A stretch of DNA of 64,000 bases, taken from contig NC_019973.1 in NCBI RefSeq assembly GCF_000230995.2, forward strand, positions 3,300,001-3,364,000. The letters run 5' to 3'. The notes beneath the pieces are model-generated. The model was not told where the DNA came from, searched no databases, and saw nothing but the letters and a program-made list of their open reading frames with translations. Origin of the DNA: Mesorhizobium australicum WSM2073 (GTDB lineage Bacteria; Pseudomonadota; Alphaproteobacteria; Rhizobiales; Rhizobiaceae). The position numbers and the translations under genes were made by a program. Shown piece after piece: positions 63,330 through 64,000 of this stretch. The first letter of the stretch is position 1, and the number at the start of each line of letters is the position of its first letter.

Positions 63330-64000
63330 GTGATCAAGCCGCGTTCGCGCCGGGGCGGTGGCCGCCCAACCCTGTCGGATGTGGCACGCAAGGCCGGCGT
63401 CGGCGCCATCACCGTTTCACGCGCACTGCGCGACCCGGCACGTGTTTCCGAGGAACTGCGCCGTCAGATCCAGGCCGCCGTCGACGAACTCGGCTATGTG
63501 CCGGACCCCAATGCGCGTGCATTGGCCTCGGCGCGCGCCGAAGTGTTCGGCGTACTGGTGCCTTCGCTGACCAACAACGTCTTCGCCGAGGTGGTGCGCG
63601 GCATCTATGACTGCCTGTCGGACAGCCCGTTCCGCATCCAGCTCGGCAATACGCACTATTCCGGACTGGAGGAAGAGCGGTTGCTGCAGCTGTTCGGTTC
63701 GCAACGCCCGGCCGCGCTCATCATTGCCGGCATCGATCAGACGCCTGCTTCGCGAAAACTCCTGGAGAATGCCGGTTGCCCGGTGGTTCAGGTGATGGAG
63801 ACCGGACCCGATCCGGTGGACATGATGGTCGGCTTCTCGCATCTCGATGGCGGCCGGACGGCGACCGAGCACCTGATAGAGGCCGGGTATCGCCGGATCG
63901 GCTTCATCGGTGCACGCATGGACCCGCGCTCGCAGCGGCGCCTGGCTGGTTACCGGGTGGCGATGGAGAAGGCCGGGCTCTCGGACCCGCGCCTGATCAC
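63330..64000 (+). CDS. LacI-family regulator, GntR (gluconate)-like (3' end missing)
   Basis: First 223 residues, GTG start (no in-frame ATG upstream); the frame is open to the window edge. The helix-turn-helix PTLSDVARKAGVGAITVSRALRDPARVSEELRRQI and hinge LGYVPDPNARALASARAEVFGVLVPSLTNNVFAEVVRGI are typical of gluconate-type LacI repressors, followed by the effector domain (GFSHLDGGRTATEHLIEAGYRRIGFIGA). Targets are not visible; neighbours beyond the window are the likeliest. Confidence 0.9.
   Translation, partial: MIKPRSRRGGGRPTLSDVARKAGVGAITVSRALRDPARVSEELRRQIQAAVDELGYVPDPNARALASARAEVFGVLVPSLTNNVFAEVVRGIYDCLSDSPFRIQLGNTHYSGLEEERLLQLFGSQRPAALIIAGIDQTPASRKLLENAGCPVVQVMETGPDPVDMMVGFSHLDGGRTATEHLIEAGYRRIGFIGARMDPRSQRRLAGYRVAMEKAGLSDPRLI

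Overview
The window is high-GC DNA that reads as an alphaproteobacterium of the Rhizobiales, most likely Mesorhizobium or a close relative. The evidence is the codon bias, the DUF3309 and DUF3175 small proteins, the style of the intergenic palindromes, and the very dense set of sugar-type ABC importers. No rRNA, tRNA, CRISPR array, phage or transposase gene was seen. Both ends cut through genes: an ABC permease on the left and a LacI-family regulator on the right.

Layout. 1-2.3 kb: end of a ThiXYZ-like pyrimidine/thiamine-precursor importer. 2.5-5.2 kb: small membrane and secreted proteins (a methyltransferase-like membrane protein, a glycine-rich protein with eight 14-residue repeats, DUF3309), a candidate sRNA and the debris of a lost ABC transporter. 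5.3-6.95 kb: two-subunit aconitase X (cis-3-hydroxy-L-proline dehydratase type). 7.2-12.6 kb: one operon with a thioredoxin-like protein, an AprA-like flavoprotein, a ferredoxin and an SsuABC-type importer. 12.6-19.7 kb: LacI regulator divergent from a CUT1 importer that has two different ATPases. 19.7-28.2 kb: sugar/polyol catabolic operon (Gfo/Idh dehydrogenase, TIM-barrel isomerase, CUT2 importer, DUF4432 epimerase-like protein, MocD-like di-iron membrane enzyme, MocE-like Rieske protein, PanB-like protein). 28.2-30.7 kb: an aromatic-amino-acid-lyase homologue without its cofactor-forming serine, coupled to an ornithine-cyclodeaminase-family gene, on the minus strand. 30.8-32.2 kb: MFS exporter. 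32.5-39.4 kb: CUT2 importer whose second permease is fused to a strictosidine-synthase/SMP-30-like propeller, followed by a second propeller gene. 39.4-45.3 kb: a repeat element, an AhpD-like protein, then a phosphodiesterase plus UgpBAEC-like importer. 45.4-52.6 kb (minus): amidohydrolase, CoxE-like and MoxR-like maturation genes, and a xanthine-dehydrogenase-family enzyme whose molybdopterin subunit is split in two. 52.7-57 kb: AraC regulator and a third CUT2 importer arranged divergently. 57.1-60.8 kb: two closely similar FCD-GntR regulators around two dehydrogenase genes, with matching palindromic operators. 60.9-64 kb: SRPBCC protein, DUF3175, MFS transporter, LacI regulator.

How it works together. 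Seven ABC import systems are each paired with enzymes or regulators, so this is a carbon/nitrogen/sulfur/phosphorus scavenging region typical of a soil or rhizosphere bacterium. The most unusual parts are the complementary asymmetric ATPase pair (17.5-19.7 kb), the permease-propeller fusion (34.7-36.8 kb), the lyase homologue lacking the MIO serine (28.2-29.7 kb), the PanB-like/MocD-like/MocE-like end of the 19.7-28.2 kb operon, and the split molybdoenzyme with Cox-type helpers. Functions were assigned by reading motifs by eye; no database search was run, so substrates are inferences.
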